DNA from: Saccharothrix saharensis
GTDB taxonomy: Bacteria > Actinomycetota > Actinomycetes > Mycobacteriales > Pseudonocardiaceae
Direction: 5' to 3'
DNA length: 64,000 nucleotides
NCBI RefSeq assembly: GCF_006716745.1
Contig: NZ_VFPP01000001.1
Span: 8,133,386-8,197,385 of the forward strand
Below are positions 15,971 through 24,451 of this stretch, one piece after another. Numbering within the stretch: the first letter of the stretch is position 1; every line of letters starts with the position of its first letter. The notes under the pieces were generated by a model that was not told the DNA's origin, ran no database searches, and worked only from the letters and a program-made list of their open reading frames with translations. The translations under genes were made by a program, and so were the position numbers.

Positions 15971-17131
15971 TCAGTCGGGCGGCGGGACGGTCGAGCCGCG
16001 CACGCGCAGGGACGGGGCGATGACCACGCGGTGCGCCGGGCGGTCGGGGTCGTGCAGGCGGGCGGCCAGCAGCGACACCGCCGCCCGGCCGATGGAGCGC
16101 CTCGCCGGGCGCACGGCGGTGAGCGGCGGGGTGAACAACGCCGCCACCTCGTCGTCGTAGGCCACGACCGACAGCCCGGACGGGACCTGCACGCCGCGCT
16201 GCTCGGCACGCTGGACCAGGGCCATCGCCTCGCTGTCGGCGTGCACGAGCACGGCGGTGGTGCCGGTGGCGGCGAGCCGGTCCAGCACCTCGTCCAGCGC
16301 GGTGTCCCACCCCGGCGTGCCGGGTGCGGGCACGGCGGTGTCCACGGTGGCGCCCGGGTCGAGGCCGGTCTCCGCGCACGCGTCCAGCCAACCCCGGTGC
16401 ACGTGCGGTGACGTGGGGCTGTTCTCGCTGGTCACCACGCCGACCTTGCGGTGCCCCAGGGACGCGAGGTGGTGCACGGCCATGGCCGCGCCCAGGGCGT
16501 GGTCGGACACCACGGACTCCACGACGGCCTGGCGCGGTCCGACGGTCGCGACCCGCTCGACCAGCACGACCGGGGTGTCGATGGTGCTCAGCCACTCGAT
16601 GGTCGCCGCCGCGGACGGCGCGGTCAGGCTCGGTGCGGCGATCAGCCCGCACACGTCCTCGTTGTCCAGCAGCCGCTCCAGCTGGGGGCGGTCGTCGGCG
16701 CTGCCGTAGGAGGACCCGCGCAGCAGGATGCCCAGACCCCGGGCGGCGGCTTCCTCCTCCGCGCCGCGGACCACTTCCGGCCAGTAGTAGTCGAGGGAGG
16801 GGACGAGCATGCCCGCCGCACCGAGCTGCGGGGGCTCCGGCGCGACCGCTAACGGCTGCACGCCCGGCGGCAGGAACTCGGCGGCCGGGAGGGTCGCGCC
16901 GCCGTGCACCCGGCGCAGCAGCCCTTCCCCGTCCAGGTGGGCGATGTCGCGGCGCAGCGTCACCGCGGTGACGCCCATCTTCTCGCTGAGGTCGGAGATG
17001 CGGACCACCCCGTCGCGGTGCAGCGCTTCCAGGATCGACGCGCGCCGCTTGGCCGCCAGCGTGCGGCTCTCGGCGCTCACCGCGTGGCCGCCGCCACCGG
17101 CCGCACCGTCCCCCATGCGCGCTCTCGTCAC
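15971..17131 (-). CDS. DeoR-type HTH / LacI-type sensor transcriptional regulator (paralogue)
   Basis: 386 residues with the same hybrid layout as the 13135 protein: an N-terminal DeoR-type HTH (RRASILEALHRDGVVRISDL; GVTAVTLRRDIAHL; LLRRVHGGATL) joined to a LacI-type sensor (GMLVPSLDYYWPEVVRGAEE; VVAYDDEVAALFTPPLTAVR). The start is GTG 17129-17131, because AGGAGG lies 7 nt upstream; further in-frame starts upstream lack such a site. It diverges from the DUF2264-transporter-GH88 operon and has GATC/AAAC motifs in that gap. It is the probable local repressor of that operon; its ligand is unknown. Confidence 0.85.
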   Translation of the reverse strand: MTRARMGDGAAGGGGHAVSAESRTLAAKRRASILEALHRDGVVRISDLSEKMGVTAVTLRRDIAHLDGEGLLRRVHGGATLPAAEFLPPGVQPLAVAPEPPQLGAAGMLVPSLDYYWPEVVRGAEEEAAARGLGILLRGSSYGSADDRPQLERLLDNEDVCGLIAAPSLTAPSAAATIEWLSTIDTPVVLVERVATVGPRQAVVESVVSDHALGAAMAVHHLASLGHRKVGVVTSENSPTSPHVHRGWLDACAETGLDPGATVDTAVPAPGTPGWDTALDEVLDRLAATGTTAVLVHADSEAMALVQRAEQRGVQVPSGLSVVAYDDEVAALFTPPLTAVRPARRSIGRAAVSLLAARLHDPDRPAHRVVIAPSLRVRGSTVPPPD

Positions 17132-17218
17132 CGCGCGTCCTCCTGTCGTTGATCGTGGCCCCAATTATGTGGGCGGCCCGTCGCGGCACCCGCCGGCGAC
17201 AGGCCGGTCCTGTGAGTC

Positions 17219-17246
17219 TTGACACGATCGGTCATGCACGTATTTA
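17219..17246 (+). promoter_or_regulatory. Candidate promoter of the DUF2264-transporter-GH88 operon
   Basis: TTGACA (17219-17224) and TATTTA (17241-17246) are separated by 16 nt, about 85 nt upstream of the first gene. The repressor-type motifs at 17265-17300 lie just downstream, where a bound regulator would block transcription. Confidence 0.5.
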
Positions 17247-17264
17247 CTGCTTAACAGACAAAGC

Positions 17265-17300
17265 GATCAAAAACGAAAGTAACTGTGCATCGTTTGATCG
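17265..17300. promoter_or_regulatory. Candidate operators of the DUF2264-transporter-GH88 operon
   Basis: GATCAAAAACG (17265-17275) and the inverted copy ATCGTTTGATC (17289-17299) match the GATC-R-W-AAAC core seen at 12007 and 14238. They lie between the putative promoter and the first gene. This A/T-rich patch stands out from the surrounding GC-rich DNA. Confidence 0.55.
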
Positions 17301-17329
17301 AACGCCTTCGACGCTGAAGGACGAGTCAC

Positions 17330-19285
17330 ATGCCGCCGGAACCCCTCCTGAGGGCAGACGCACCGCACCCGCGCGCCGGGTGGACCCGCGAGACGTGGGC
17401 GAGCACGGCCGACGCCATGCTGCGCGCCGTGCGCCCGTTCGCCTCGCCCGGACGCGCGCGGATCACGCTGCCCGGACCGGCCGGCGGCTACGGGACCGAT
17501 GTGGACGGCCTGGAGGGTTTCGCCCGGACGTTCCTGCTCGCGGGGTTCCGGATCGCCGGCGAGCGCGGCGCGGACCCGGACGACCTGGCCGGGTTCTACG
17601 CCGAGGGCATCGCGGCGGGCACCGACCCGGCCTCTCCGGAGCGCTGGATGCGGTTGGACGAGCACGGGCAGGCCAAGGTGGAGGCCGCGTCGCTGGCGTT
17701 GGCCCTGGACATGACCCGCCCGTGGTTGTGGGACCGGCTGGACCCGGCCGTCCAGGAGCGGGTGGTCGCCTACCTCGCCCCGGCGGTCGGCGACCCCACG
17801 TACCCGCGGATCAACTGGGTCTGGTTCCGGTTGGTGGTGCAGGCGTTCCTGCGGTCGGTCGGTGGTCCGTGGTCGGCGTCGGACGTCGAGGAGGACCTCG
17901 CCACGCACGACGGGTTCCTGCGCGAGGACGGTTGGCTGGCCGACGGCCACGAGCGCGCGTTCGACCACTACGTGGGGTGGGCGCTGCACGTCTACCCGCA
18001 GCTGTGGGCGCGGATGGCGGGCGCGGAGGGGTTCGCCGAGGCACGCCGCGAGCGGGACGCGGCGCTGCTCGACCGGTTCCTGCTCGACGCGGTCCGGTTG
18101 GTCGGCGCGGACGGCTCGCCGCTGGTGCAGGGCCGCAGCCTGACCTACCGCTTCGCCGCCGCGGCCCCGTTCTGGGTGGGCGCCCTGGCCGAGGTCCCGT
18201 CCACCCCGCTCGGCGTCCTCCGCCGTGCCGCCTCGGCGGTGGTGCGCCACTTCGTCGACCGCGGCGCGCTCGACGAGCGGGGCTTGTTGACCTTGGGCTG
18301 GCACGGCTCCTGGCCGCGGATCGCGCAGTCCTACTCGGGTCCGGGATCGCCGTACTGGGCGGTCAAGGGCATGCTCGGGCTCGCCCTGCCCGCCGACCAC
18401 CCCGCGTGGACGGCCGAGGAACTGCCGCTCCCGGTCGAGCAGGGCGACTACGTGCGAGCGGTCAGGGCCCCTCGCTGGTTGGTCAGCGGCACGGCCGCGG
18501 ACGGCGTGGTCCGCGTGGTCAACCACGGCACCGACCACGCACGACCCGGGGACACCAGGGGCGACTCCCCGCTCTACGCCCGTTACGGCTACTCCACGGC
18601 GACCAGCCCGCTGCTCGACCACGAGAGCTGGGCGAACCCGCACGACCAGGCCGTGGTGCTGCTCGACGCCGAAGGCCGGGCGTCGCACCGGTCCGGCATG
18701 GACGTCGGACCGGTCGAGGTGGTCGACGTCGACGGCGTCACCGTGGGCGTCGGGTCCTCGGCCGGTGTCGTGCGCTGGTTGGAGCCCGACGCCACCCAGC
18801 AGGGCCACGGGTCCGGCTGGACGGGCCACCACCACGACGCCGGCACCGTCACCGTGCACTCGCTCGTCCGCGGCCCGTGGGAGGTGCGCCTGGTCCGGGT
18901 GGACGACGTCCCCGCGGACCACCCGCCCACGGCGTTGCGGCTGTCGGGCTGGCCCGTGGCGGGCGCGGAGGTCCGGTCCACCGAACCCCCGTGCGTCCAG
19001 GGCGCCGACGCGACGCGGTCGACGCTCACCGTCCTGTCGGGACCGACCACCGACTCGGGCGTGTCCACGCACGAGGACGCCGGTCCGCTGGGGCCGGTCG
19101 CCGCGGTCCCGTGGGCCCGGTGCCCCGTCATGCCCGGCGAGTGGTCCGCCGCACTGCTCGAACTGACCCGCGACGCCGGGTCCTGGTCCGTCGAACCCGA
19201 CGTCCGGCTCACCCGCGACGGATCGACGACCTGGGTCACCACCCGGTGGCCCGACGGCGCGCGGACCCGCGTCGCGCTGCCCTGA
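17330..19285 (+). CDS. DUF2264 family protein, putative GH154-type glycuronidase
   Basis: 651-residue cytoplasmic protein without signal peptide. Residues about 10-370 carry the DUF2264 all-alpha barrel (GGYGTDVDGLEGFARTFLLA; INWVWFRLVVQAF; DGWLADG; FDHYVGWALHVYP), followed by a C-terminal beta domain. DUF2264 overlaps CAZy family GH154, described as beta-glucuronidases acting on arabinogalactan side chains (from memory). It is the first gene of an operon with a sugar transporter, DUF624 and GH88, so it probably processes an imported uronic-acid oligosaccharide. The ATG at 17330 follows AAGGACGAG. The family call is firm; the reaction is inferred. Confidence 0.82.
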   Translation: MPPEPLLRADAPHPRAGWTRETWASTADAMLRAVRPFASPGRARITLPGPAGGYGTDVDGLEGFARTFLLAGFRIAGERGADPDDLAGFYAEGIAAGTDPASPERWMRLDEHGQAKVEAASLALALDMTRPWLWDRLDPAVQERVVAYLAPAVGDPTYPRINWVWFRLVVQAFLRSVGGPWSASDVEEDLATHDGFLREDGWLADGHERAFDHYVGWALHVYPQLWARMAGAEGFAEARRERDAALLDRFLLDAVRLVGADGSPLVQGRSLTYRFAAAAPFWVGALAEVPSTPLGVLRRAASAVVRHFVDRGALDERGLLTLGWHGSWPRIAQSYSGPGSPYWAVKGMLGLALPADHPAWTAEELPLPVEQGDYVRAVRAPRWLVSGTAADGVVRVVNHGTDHARPGDTRGDSPLYARYGYSTATSPLLDHESWANPHDQAVVLLDAEGRASHRSGMDVGPVEVVDVDGVTVGVGSSAGVVRWLEPDATQQGHGSGWTGHHHDAGTVTVHSLVRGPWEVRLVRVDDVPADHPPTALRLSGWPVAGAEVRSTEPPCVQGADATRSTLTVLSGPTTDSGVSTHEDAGPLGPVAAVPWARCPVMPGEWSAALLELTRDAGSWSVEPDVRLTRDGSTTWVTTRWPDGARTRVALP

Positions 19286-19354
19286 CCGACCGCGCTGCCG
19301 TCCGCGCCCCCGCACCCCCTCCGGCCCGTGGCTCTACCAGGAAGTGAAGGAACC

Positions 19355-20662
19355 ATGCAACGCAGCAGGTACTCCCGGCGTGCCGTCCTCGCCGCCTCCG
19401 TCGCCGCGCTCTCGCTCGTCGCCACCGCCTGTGGCTCCGACGAACCCGCCGACGCCGGCGGTCCGGTGACGCTGACGATGAGCGCGTGGAGCATGAAGAC
19501 CACGCCCGAGTTCGCCGAGCTCGCCGAAGCGTTCCAGGCGCGGAACCCGGAGGTGAAGATCGAGTTCAAGGAGTACGACGCCACCAACTACGACACCCAG
19601 CTGACCGCGGACCTGGCCGCGGGCAGTGCGCCGGACCTGTACGTGCTGAAGAACCTCAAGAACTTCATCACCTACCAGGCGGGTGAGCAGTTGCTGGACG
19701 TCTCCGACGTGGCGGGCGGGCTCGGGGACGAGGTCAACGGCTTGGGGAACTACAAGGTGGACGGCGTCACGTACGCGGTGCCGTACCGCCAGGACTCCTG
19801 GTACCTGTACTACAACAAGGACCTCTTCACGGCGGCGGGCGTGACGCCGCCCAGCGGGGCGTGGACCTGGGCGGAGTACGAGAAGGCGGTGGCCGACCTG
19901 GCGGCCGGGCTGAAGGCGGCGGGATCGCCGGCGAAGGCCGCCTACCAGCACGTGTGGCAGTCGACGGTGCAGGGCTTGGCGCTGGCCCAGACGCCGGGCG
20001 CGGACCTCGGGAGCGGTGACTACGGCTATCTCGCGCCGTACTACGAGCGTGCGTTGGCGCAGCAGAAGGCCGGCGTCCAGGTGGACTTCGGCACGGCGAC
20101 CACGACCACGTTGCAGTACCAGGCGCAGTTCGGCACGCAGCAGGCCGCGACGATGCTGATGGGCAGCTGGTACGTGGCCACGCTCGTCGCGCAGCAGAAG
20201 AAGGGTGACGCGCAGGCATTCCAGTGGGGGTTCGCGCCCGCGCCGCAGCGTGACGCGTCGGGCAAGGACAAGCCGGTCACCTTCGGCGACCCGACCGGTC
20301 TGGGCGTCAACGCCGCGATCGACGAGGGCAAGACCGCGGCGGCGAAGGAGTTCCTGGCCTTCGTCGCGGGCGAGGACGGCGCGAAGGCGCTGGCGTCCAT
20401 CGGCATCACGCCCGCGACGCTGACCGAGCCGGTGGTGCAGGCGTACTTCGGGGTGGACGGCGTGCCGGGCGACGAGCTGTCCCGGTTCTCCTTCGCCACG
20501 CACGACACCCGCGCGGAGAACCCCGTCTCACCGCAGACCGCCGCGTTGCAGAACATCCTCCAGGAGACCCACTCGGCGATCATGTCCGAGAGCACGCCGG
20601 TGGGCGAGGCCTTGGCCAAGGCGGGCGAGCGGGCGCGCAGCGAGGTCCTGGAGTCCCGGTGA
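19355..20662 (+). CDS. Sugar ABC transporter substrate-binding lipoprotein
   Basis: 435 residues. Signal peptide with twin Arg (SRRAVLAASVAALSLVAT) and lipobox ATAC, so a membrane-anchored extracellular protein. The mature region has the family 1 features EVKIEFKEYDATNY, AGSAPDLYVLK and YAVPYRQDSWYLYYNKDLF. It is followed by two permeases on the same strand. The operon also encodes DUF2264 and GH88 proteins without signal peptides, so the ligand is probably a uronic-acid-containing oligosaccharide cleaved after uptake. It differs clearly from the binding protein at 1-350, indicating separate ligands. Confidence 0.93.
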   Translation: MQRSRYSRRAVLAASVAALSLVATACGSDEPADAGGPVTLTMSAWSMKTTPEFAELAEAFQARNPEVKIEFKEYDATNYDTQLTADLAAGSAPDLYVLKNLKNFITYQAGEQLLDVSDVAGGLGDEVNGLGNYKVDGVTYAVPYRQDSWYLYYNKDLFTAAGVTPPSGAWTWAEYEKAVADLAAGLKAAGSPAKAAYQHVWQSTVQGLALAQTPGADLGSGDYGYLAPYYERALAQQKAGVQVDFGTATTTTLQYQAQFGTQQAATMLMGSWYVATLVAQQKKGDAQAFQWGFAPAPQRDASGKDKPVTFGDPTGLGVNAAIDEGKTAAAKEFLAFVAGEDGAKALASIGITPATLTEPVVQAYFGVDGVPGDELSRFSFATHDTRAENPVSPQTAALQNILQETHSAIMSESTPVGEALAKAGERARSEVLESR

Positions 20663-20735
20663 GCACCCGGCGCGGGCTCGGCGTCCCCGGGCCCGCGCCA
20701 CTCCCACCCCACCTACGCAGGAGCACAGAGAGCCG

Positions 20736-21662
20736 ATGAGCACCACGACGGTCGGTGGTCCCCCCGGGACCGGGGCGGACCGGACGAAGCGGTGGTACCG
20801 GGCACGCCGGTCGTTGCAGGGCGTGTCGTTCGTCCTGCCGAACTTCCTCGGCTTCGGCCTGCTCACCCTGGGCCCGGTCGTCGCGCTGTTCTACATCTCG
20901 TTCACCAACTGGAACGTCTTCGGCAAGGCCAAGTGGATCGGGCTGGACAACTTCACCCGCCTGTTCGGCGACGCCGGCTTCCACCGGGCGCTGCTCAACA
21001 CCCTGTACTACTCCGCCTTCCACATCCCGCTCACGCTCGCCGTGTCGCTGGGCCTGGCGCTGCTGCTCAACCGCAAGCTGCGCGGCGTGGCGTTCTTCCG
21101 CACCGCCGCGTTCTTCCCCTACGTCACCTCGATCGTGGCCATCGCCATCGCGTGGAACCTGCTGTTCAGCCGCGACGCCGGCCCGATCAACCAGATCCTC
21201 GGCCTGGTCGGCGTGGACGACCCGCCCGGCTGGACCGCCTCGTCGGACTGGGCCATGCCCGCCGTGATCATCGTCGGCGTCTGGCGCGAGATGGGCTACT
21301 ACATGCTGCTCTTCCTCGCCGGCCTGCAGACCGTGCCACCCGAGCTGCACGAAGCCGCCCGCATCGACGGCGCCAACGCCTGGGCGCGCTTCCGCAACGT
21401 CACCCTGCCGTGCCTGCGCCCCACGACGTTCTTCGTCACCGTCATGCTCACCATCGGCAGCTTCAAGGTCTTCGACCTCATCCTGGTGATGACCAACGGC
21501 GGTCCGGGCCAGTCCACCCTGGTGCTGTCCCAGTACATCTACCAGAAAGGCCTGGTGGAGAACCGGTTCGGCTACGCCTCCGCGATCTCCGTCGTGCTGT
21601 TCGCGCTCTGCATGCTGGTCACGGTCGTGCAGTTCGCCGTCAACCGCAGGAGGAACGCCTGA
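20736..21662 (+). CDS. Carbohydrate ABC transporter permease (MalF type)
   Basis: 308-residue inner-membrane permease with about six hydrophobic segments (VLPNFLGFGLLTLGPVVALF first) and the EAA loop ELHEAARIDGANAWARF. It pairs with the permease whose ATG overlaps its TGA by one base (21662). No ATPase gene is present; a shared ATPase encoded elsewhere is expected. Part of the 17330-24403 operon. Confidence 0.93.
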   Translation: MSTTTVGGPPGTGADRTKRWYRARRSLQGVSFVLPNFLGFGLLTLGPVVALFYISFTNWNVFGKAKWIGLDNFTRLFGDAGFHRALLNTLYYSAFHIPLTLAVSLGLALLLNRKLRGVAFFRTAAFFPYVTSIVAIAIAWNLLFSRDAGPINQILGLVGVDDPPGWTASSDWAMPAVIIVGVWREMGYYMLLFLAGLQTVPPELHEAARIDGANAWARFRNVTLPCLRPTTFFVTVMLTIGSFKVFDLILVMTNGGPGQSTLVLSQYIYQKGLVENRFGYASAISVVLFALCMLVTVVQFAVNRRRNA

Positions 21663-22513
21663 TGGCCACGCTCGACACGAGGGCGGACCGGCGGTCCCCG
21701 GGCATCGGCAGGGTCGTGGGCTACGTCGTCCTCGCGCTGGCAGCGGCCGGGTTGCTGTTGCCCTTCTTCTGGATGGTCTCCTCCTCGCTGAAGACCGACA
21801 ACGCCGTCTTCGCCAGCCCCGTCACCTGGCTGCCCGACGTGCCCCAGTGGGGCAACTACCTCGAGATCTGGCGGATCTCGGACATGCTGACCTGGCTGAA
21901 GAACACCGTGTTCCTGTCGGTGGTCGTCACCCTGCTGCAGCTGCTCACCGGCAGCTTCGCCGCCTACGGCTTCGCCAAGGCCCGCTTCCCCGGGCGCAAC
22001 CTGCTCTTCCTGGTCTACATCGGCACGATCGCCGTGCCGTGGCAGGCCTACATGATCCCGCAGTTCATCATGATGTCCGAGGTCGGCCTCACCAACACAC
22101 CCTGGTCCATCATCGCCCTGCAGGCGTTCGGCGCCTTCGGCGTCTTCCTCATGCGCCAGTACTACCTGACCATCCCCGACGAACTGTGCGAAGCGGCACG
22201 GGTCGACGGCCTGAGCGAGTACGGCATCTACTTCCGGATCATGCTGCCGCTGTCCGTGCCCGCGCTGGCCAGCCTCGCCCTGCTCACCTTCGTCACCACC
22301 TGGAACGACTACCTCGGCCCGCTGATCTACCTGCGCGACCCCGACCTGTGGACCATCCAGCTCGGCCTGAAGTCGTTCGTCAGCGAGTACAACGCCGAGC
22401 ACGCGCTGATCATGACCGGCTCCGTGCTGTCCGTCGTCCCCATCGCCGTCGTGTTCCTGCTGGGGCAGAAGTACTTCGTCCAGGGCGTCGCGACCAGCGG
22501 GCTGAAGGGCTGA
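21662..22513 (+). CDS. Carbohydrate ABC transporter permease (MalG type)
   Basis: 283-residue permease with a first membrane segment after LLLPFFWMVSSSLK and the EAA loop ELCEAARVDGLSEYGIY. The conserved TTWNDYLGPLIYL near the C-terminus is typical of MalG-type subunits. The ATG overlaps the stop of the MalF-type gene by one base, and DUF624 follows after 5 nt. It completes the translocation channel of the second sugar transporter in this window. Confidence 0.93.
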   Translation: MATLDTRADRRSPGIGRVVGYVVLALAAAGLLLPFFWMVSSSLKTDNAVFASPVTWLPDVPQWGNYLEIWRISDMLTWLKNTVFLSVVVTLLQLLTGSFAAYGFAKARFPGRNLLFLVYIGTIAVPWQAYMIPQFIMMSEVGLTNTPWSIIALQAFGAFGVFLMRQYYLTIPDELCEAARVDGLSEYGIYFRIMLPLSVPALASLALLTFVTTWNDYLGPLIYLRDPDLWTIQLGLKSFVSEYNAEHALIMTGSVLSVVPIAVVFLLGQKYFVQGVATSGLKG

Positions 22514-22518
22514 CGCCG

Positions 22519-23178
22519 ATGGGGTACGAGGTCTACAACCGGGTTTTCGCCACCGCGTACGCGCTGTTGGGCACGAGCGCGCTCGTCGTCGTGGCGAGTG
22601 CGCCGTTCCTGGCCGTGCTGCTGTTCACCCCGGTCGCGGTCACGTGGCCGCTGCTGGTGCTGACCGCGCCGTTCCTGGGACCGGCCGTCGCCGCCGCGCA
22701 CGCGGTGTTCGCCGCCGGGACGTCCGACGTCCTCCGCGGGTTCGCGCGGGGGTGGCGGTCGCACGGCCGTCGGGCCGCGCTGGTCTCCGGTGCGGCGGCC
22801 GGCGTCGTGGTCGTGCTGGCCGTCGACGCCCGCGCCGCCTGGGGCACGCCGCTCGGGGCGGTCGCCATCCCCGTGCTGGCCGTGCTCGGCCTGCTCACCG
22901 CCGTGACGGCGCTGGTGACGCTGACGGGGCTGGTCGAGCGGCCGGACGTGCCCGTGGTGCGGCTCGCCCGCGCCTGCCTGTTCCTGGCGCTGCGCCGGGC
23001 CCACTTCAGCGCGGTGTCGCTCGTCGTGCTGTGGGTGCTCGCCGCGGCGGTGGCCGCGATGCCCGTGCCCGTCCTCGCGCTGCTCACCGGACCCGCCCTG
23101 TACGTCGTGTGGGTGGGCAGCCGCGCGACCCTGCGGCCCGTGCGCGCCGTCGAGGAACCCGAGCCCGCCGCGCGTTGA
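22519..23178 (+). CDS. DUF624 (YesL-like) membrane protein
   Basis: 219 residues with about five to six membrane helices rich in Val, Leu and Ala. The N-terminal YNRVFATAYALLGTSALVVV and following segments match DUF624/YesL. In Bacillus, yesL heads the rhamnogalacturonan operon beside a CUT1 transporter; the same pairing here supports a role with oligosaccharide uptake, but the biochemical function is not known. It begins 5 nt after the permease stop and precedes the GH88 gene. Confidence 0.8.
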   Translation: MGYEVYNRVFATAYALLGTSALVVVASAPFLAVLLFTPVAVTWPLLVLTAPFLGPAVAAAHAVFAAGTSDVLRGFARGWRSHGRRAALVSGAAAGVVVVLAVDARAAWGTPLGAVAIPVLAVLGLLTAVTALVTLTGLVERPDVPVVRLARACLFLALRRAHFSAVSLVVLWVLAAAVAAMPVPVLALLTGPALYVVWVGSRATLRPVRAVEEPEPAAR

Positions 23179-23218
23179 GCCGAGTTCCCTGTTCTGTCAC
23201 CCGTTCTGAGGGAGAACC

Positions 23219-24403
23219 ATGTCCGCGGAAGCAGACCGCGCCGCACCGACCACCGACCACCTGGCCGTGGCCTGGGACGCCGCCGTGGCGACCGTTCGGG
23301 GCAACATAGCCGACTTCACCGCCTGGTACCCGGACGACACCACGTCCGCGGGCGCCTACCGGCCGCGCGCACCCCGCGACGGCCACCCCGAGGGAGCCAA
23401 CGTCGGCTGGACCACCGGCTTCTGGCCGGGGATGCTGTGGCTGGTCTGGGAGGCCACCGGCGACGACGCCGTGCTGGCCGCCGCGCGCCGCCAGGTCGAC
23501 AACTTCGCCGACCGCGTCACGCGGGGCGTCGACCTGGACACCCACGACCTGGGCTTCCTCTACACGCTGTCCTGCGTGACGCCGTGGCGGCTGCTCGGCG
23601 ACGAACGGGCCCGCGACGCCGCGCTGGCCGCCGCGGACCACCTGATGACCCGCTTCCTCGAACCGGCGGGCATCGTGCAGGCCTGGGGCGACCTGGCGAA
23701 CCCGGTGCAACGCGGCCGCACGATCATCGACAGCCTGATGAACCTGCCCCTGCTGTACTGGGCCGCCGAGACGACCGGCGCGCCGGCGTTCCGCGAGGCC
23801 GCCATCCGGCACACCGAGCAGCTGCGACGCCACATCATCCGCCCGGACGGCACCACGTTCCACACGTTCTACTGGGACACCGCGACCGGGGAGCCGCTGC
23901 GCGGCGCGACCGAGCAGGGGCACCAGGACGCTTCCTGCTGGGCGCGTGGGCAGGCGTGGGGCGTCTACGGGTTCGCCCTGGGCTACCGGCACGTGCGCGA
24001 GCCTTCGTTCCTCGACGCGGCCAGGCGCTGCGCCGACTACTTCCTCACCCACCTGCCGGACGACCGGGTCGCCTACTGGGACCTCGTGTTCGGCGACGGC
24101 AGCGGCGAGGAACGGGACTCCTCGGCCGCCGCGATCGCCGTGTGCGGCCTGTACGAGCTGGCCGAGCACGTGGACGACCCGGAGGCCGCGTCGCGCTACC
24201 GCGCCGAGGCGGATGCCGTCCTGACCTCGCTCACGACCGGGTACTCCACGGCCCACGACCCCGCGTCCACGGCGCTGTTGCTGCACGGCGTGTACGACAA
24301 GCCCAAGAACGTCGGCGTCGACGAGGGCAACCTCTGGGGTGACTACTTCTACCTGGAAGCCCTGTCCCGCCGGCTGCGGTCCGACTGGCGCAGCTACTGG
24401 TGA
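23219..24403 (+). CDS. GH88 unsaturated glucuronyl hydrolase
   Basis: 394-residue alpha/alpha-barrel glycoside hydrolase. The catalytic pair is visible as Asp110 in THDLGF and Asp171 in RTIIDSLMNLPLLYW, matching Asp88 and Asp149 of the Bacillus sp. GL1 enzyme. GH88 hydrates the double bond of a terminal unsaturated glucuronyl residue and releases it from an oligosaccharide. The free product opens to the KduI substrate. There is no signal peptide, so it acts after transport by the upstream ABC system. A related GH105-type specificity (unsaturated rhamnogalacturonyl) cannot be excluded. It is the last gene of the operon and is followed by a strong terminator hairpin. Confidence 0.9.
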   Translation: MSAEADRAAPTTDHLAVAWDAAVATVRGNIADFTAWYPDDTTSAGAYRPRAPRDGHPEGANVGWTTGFWPGMLWLVWEATGDDAVLAAARRQVDNFADRVTRGVDLDTHDLGFLYTLSCVTPWRLLGDERARDAALAAADHLMTRFLEPAGIVQAWGDLANPVQRGRTIIDSLMNLPLLYWAAETTGAPAFREAAIRHTEQLRRHIIRPDGTTFHTFYWDTATGEPLRGATEQGHQDASCWARGQAWGVYGFALGYRHVREPSFLDAARRCADYFLTHLPDDRVAYWDLVFGDGSGEERDSSAAAIAVCGLYELAEHVDDPEAASRYRAEADAVLTSLTTGYSTAHDPASTALLLHGVYDKPKNVGVDEGNLWGDYFYLEALSRRLRSDWRSYW

Positions 24404-24407
24404 CACG

Positions 24408-24445
24408 GCGAGGGGGTGGGCGTCGATCAACGCCCACCCCCTCGC
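24408..24445. terminator. Bidirectional terminator hairpin
   Basis: A perfect 16-bp stem (24408-24423 with 24430-24445) closes a 6-nt loop CGATCA, between the convergent GH88 and GH43 genes. Length and GC content make it a very strong hairpin; no U-tract is obvious, as is usual in actinomycetes. Confidence 0.88.
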
Positions 24446-24451
24446 GGCCGG

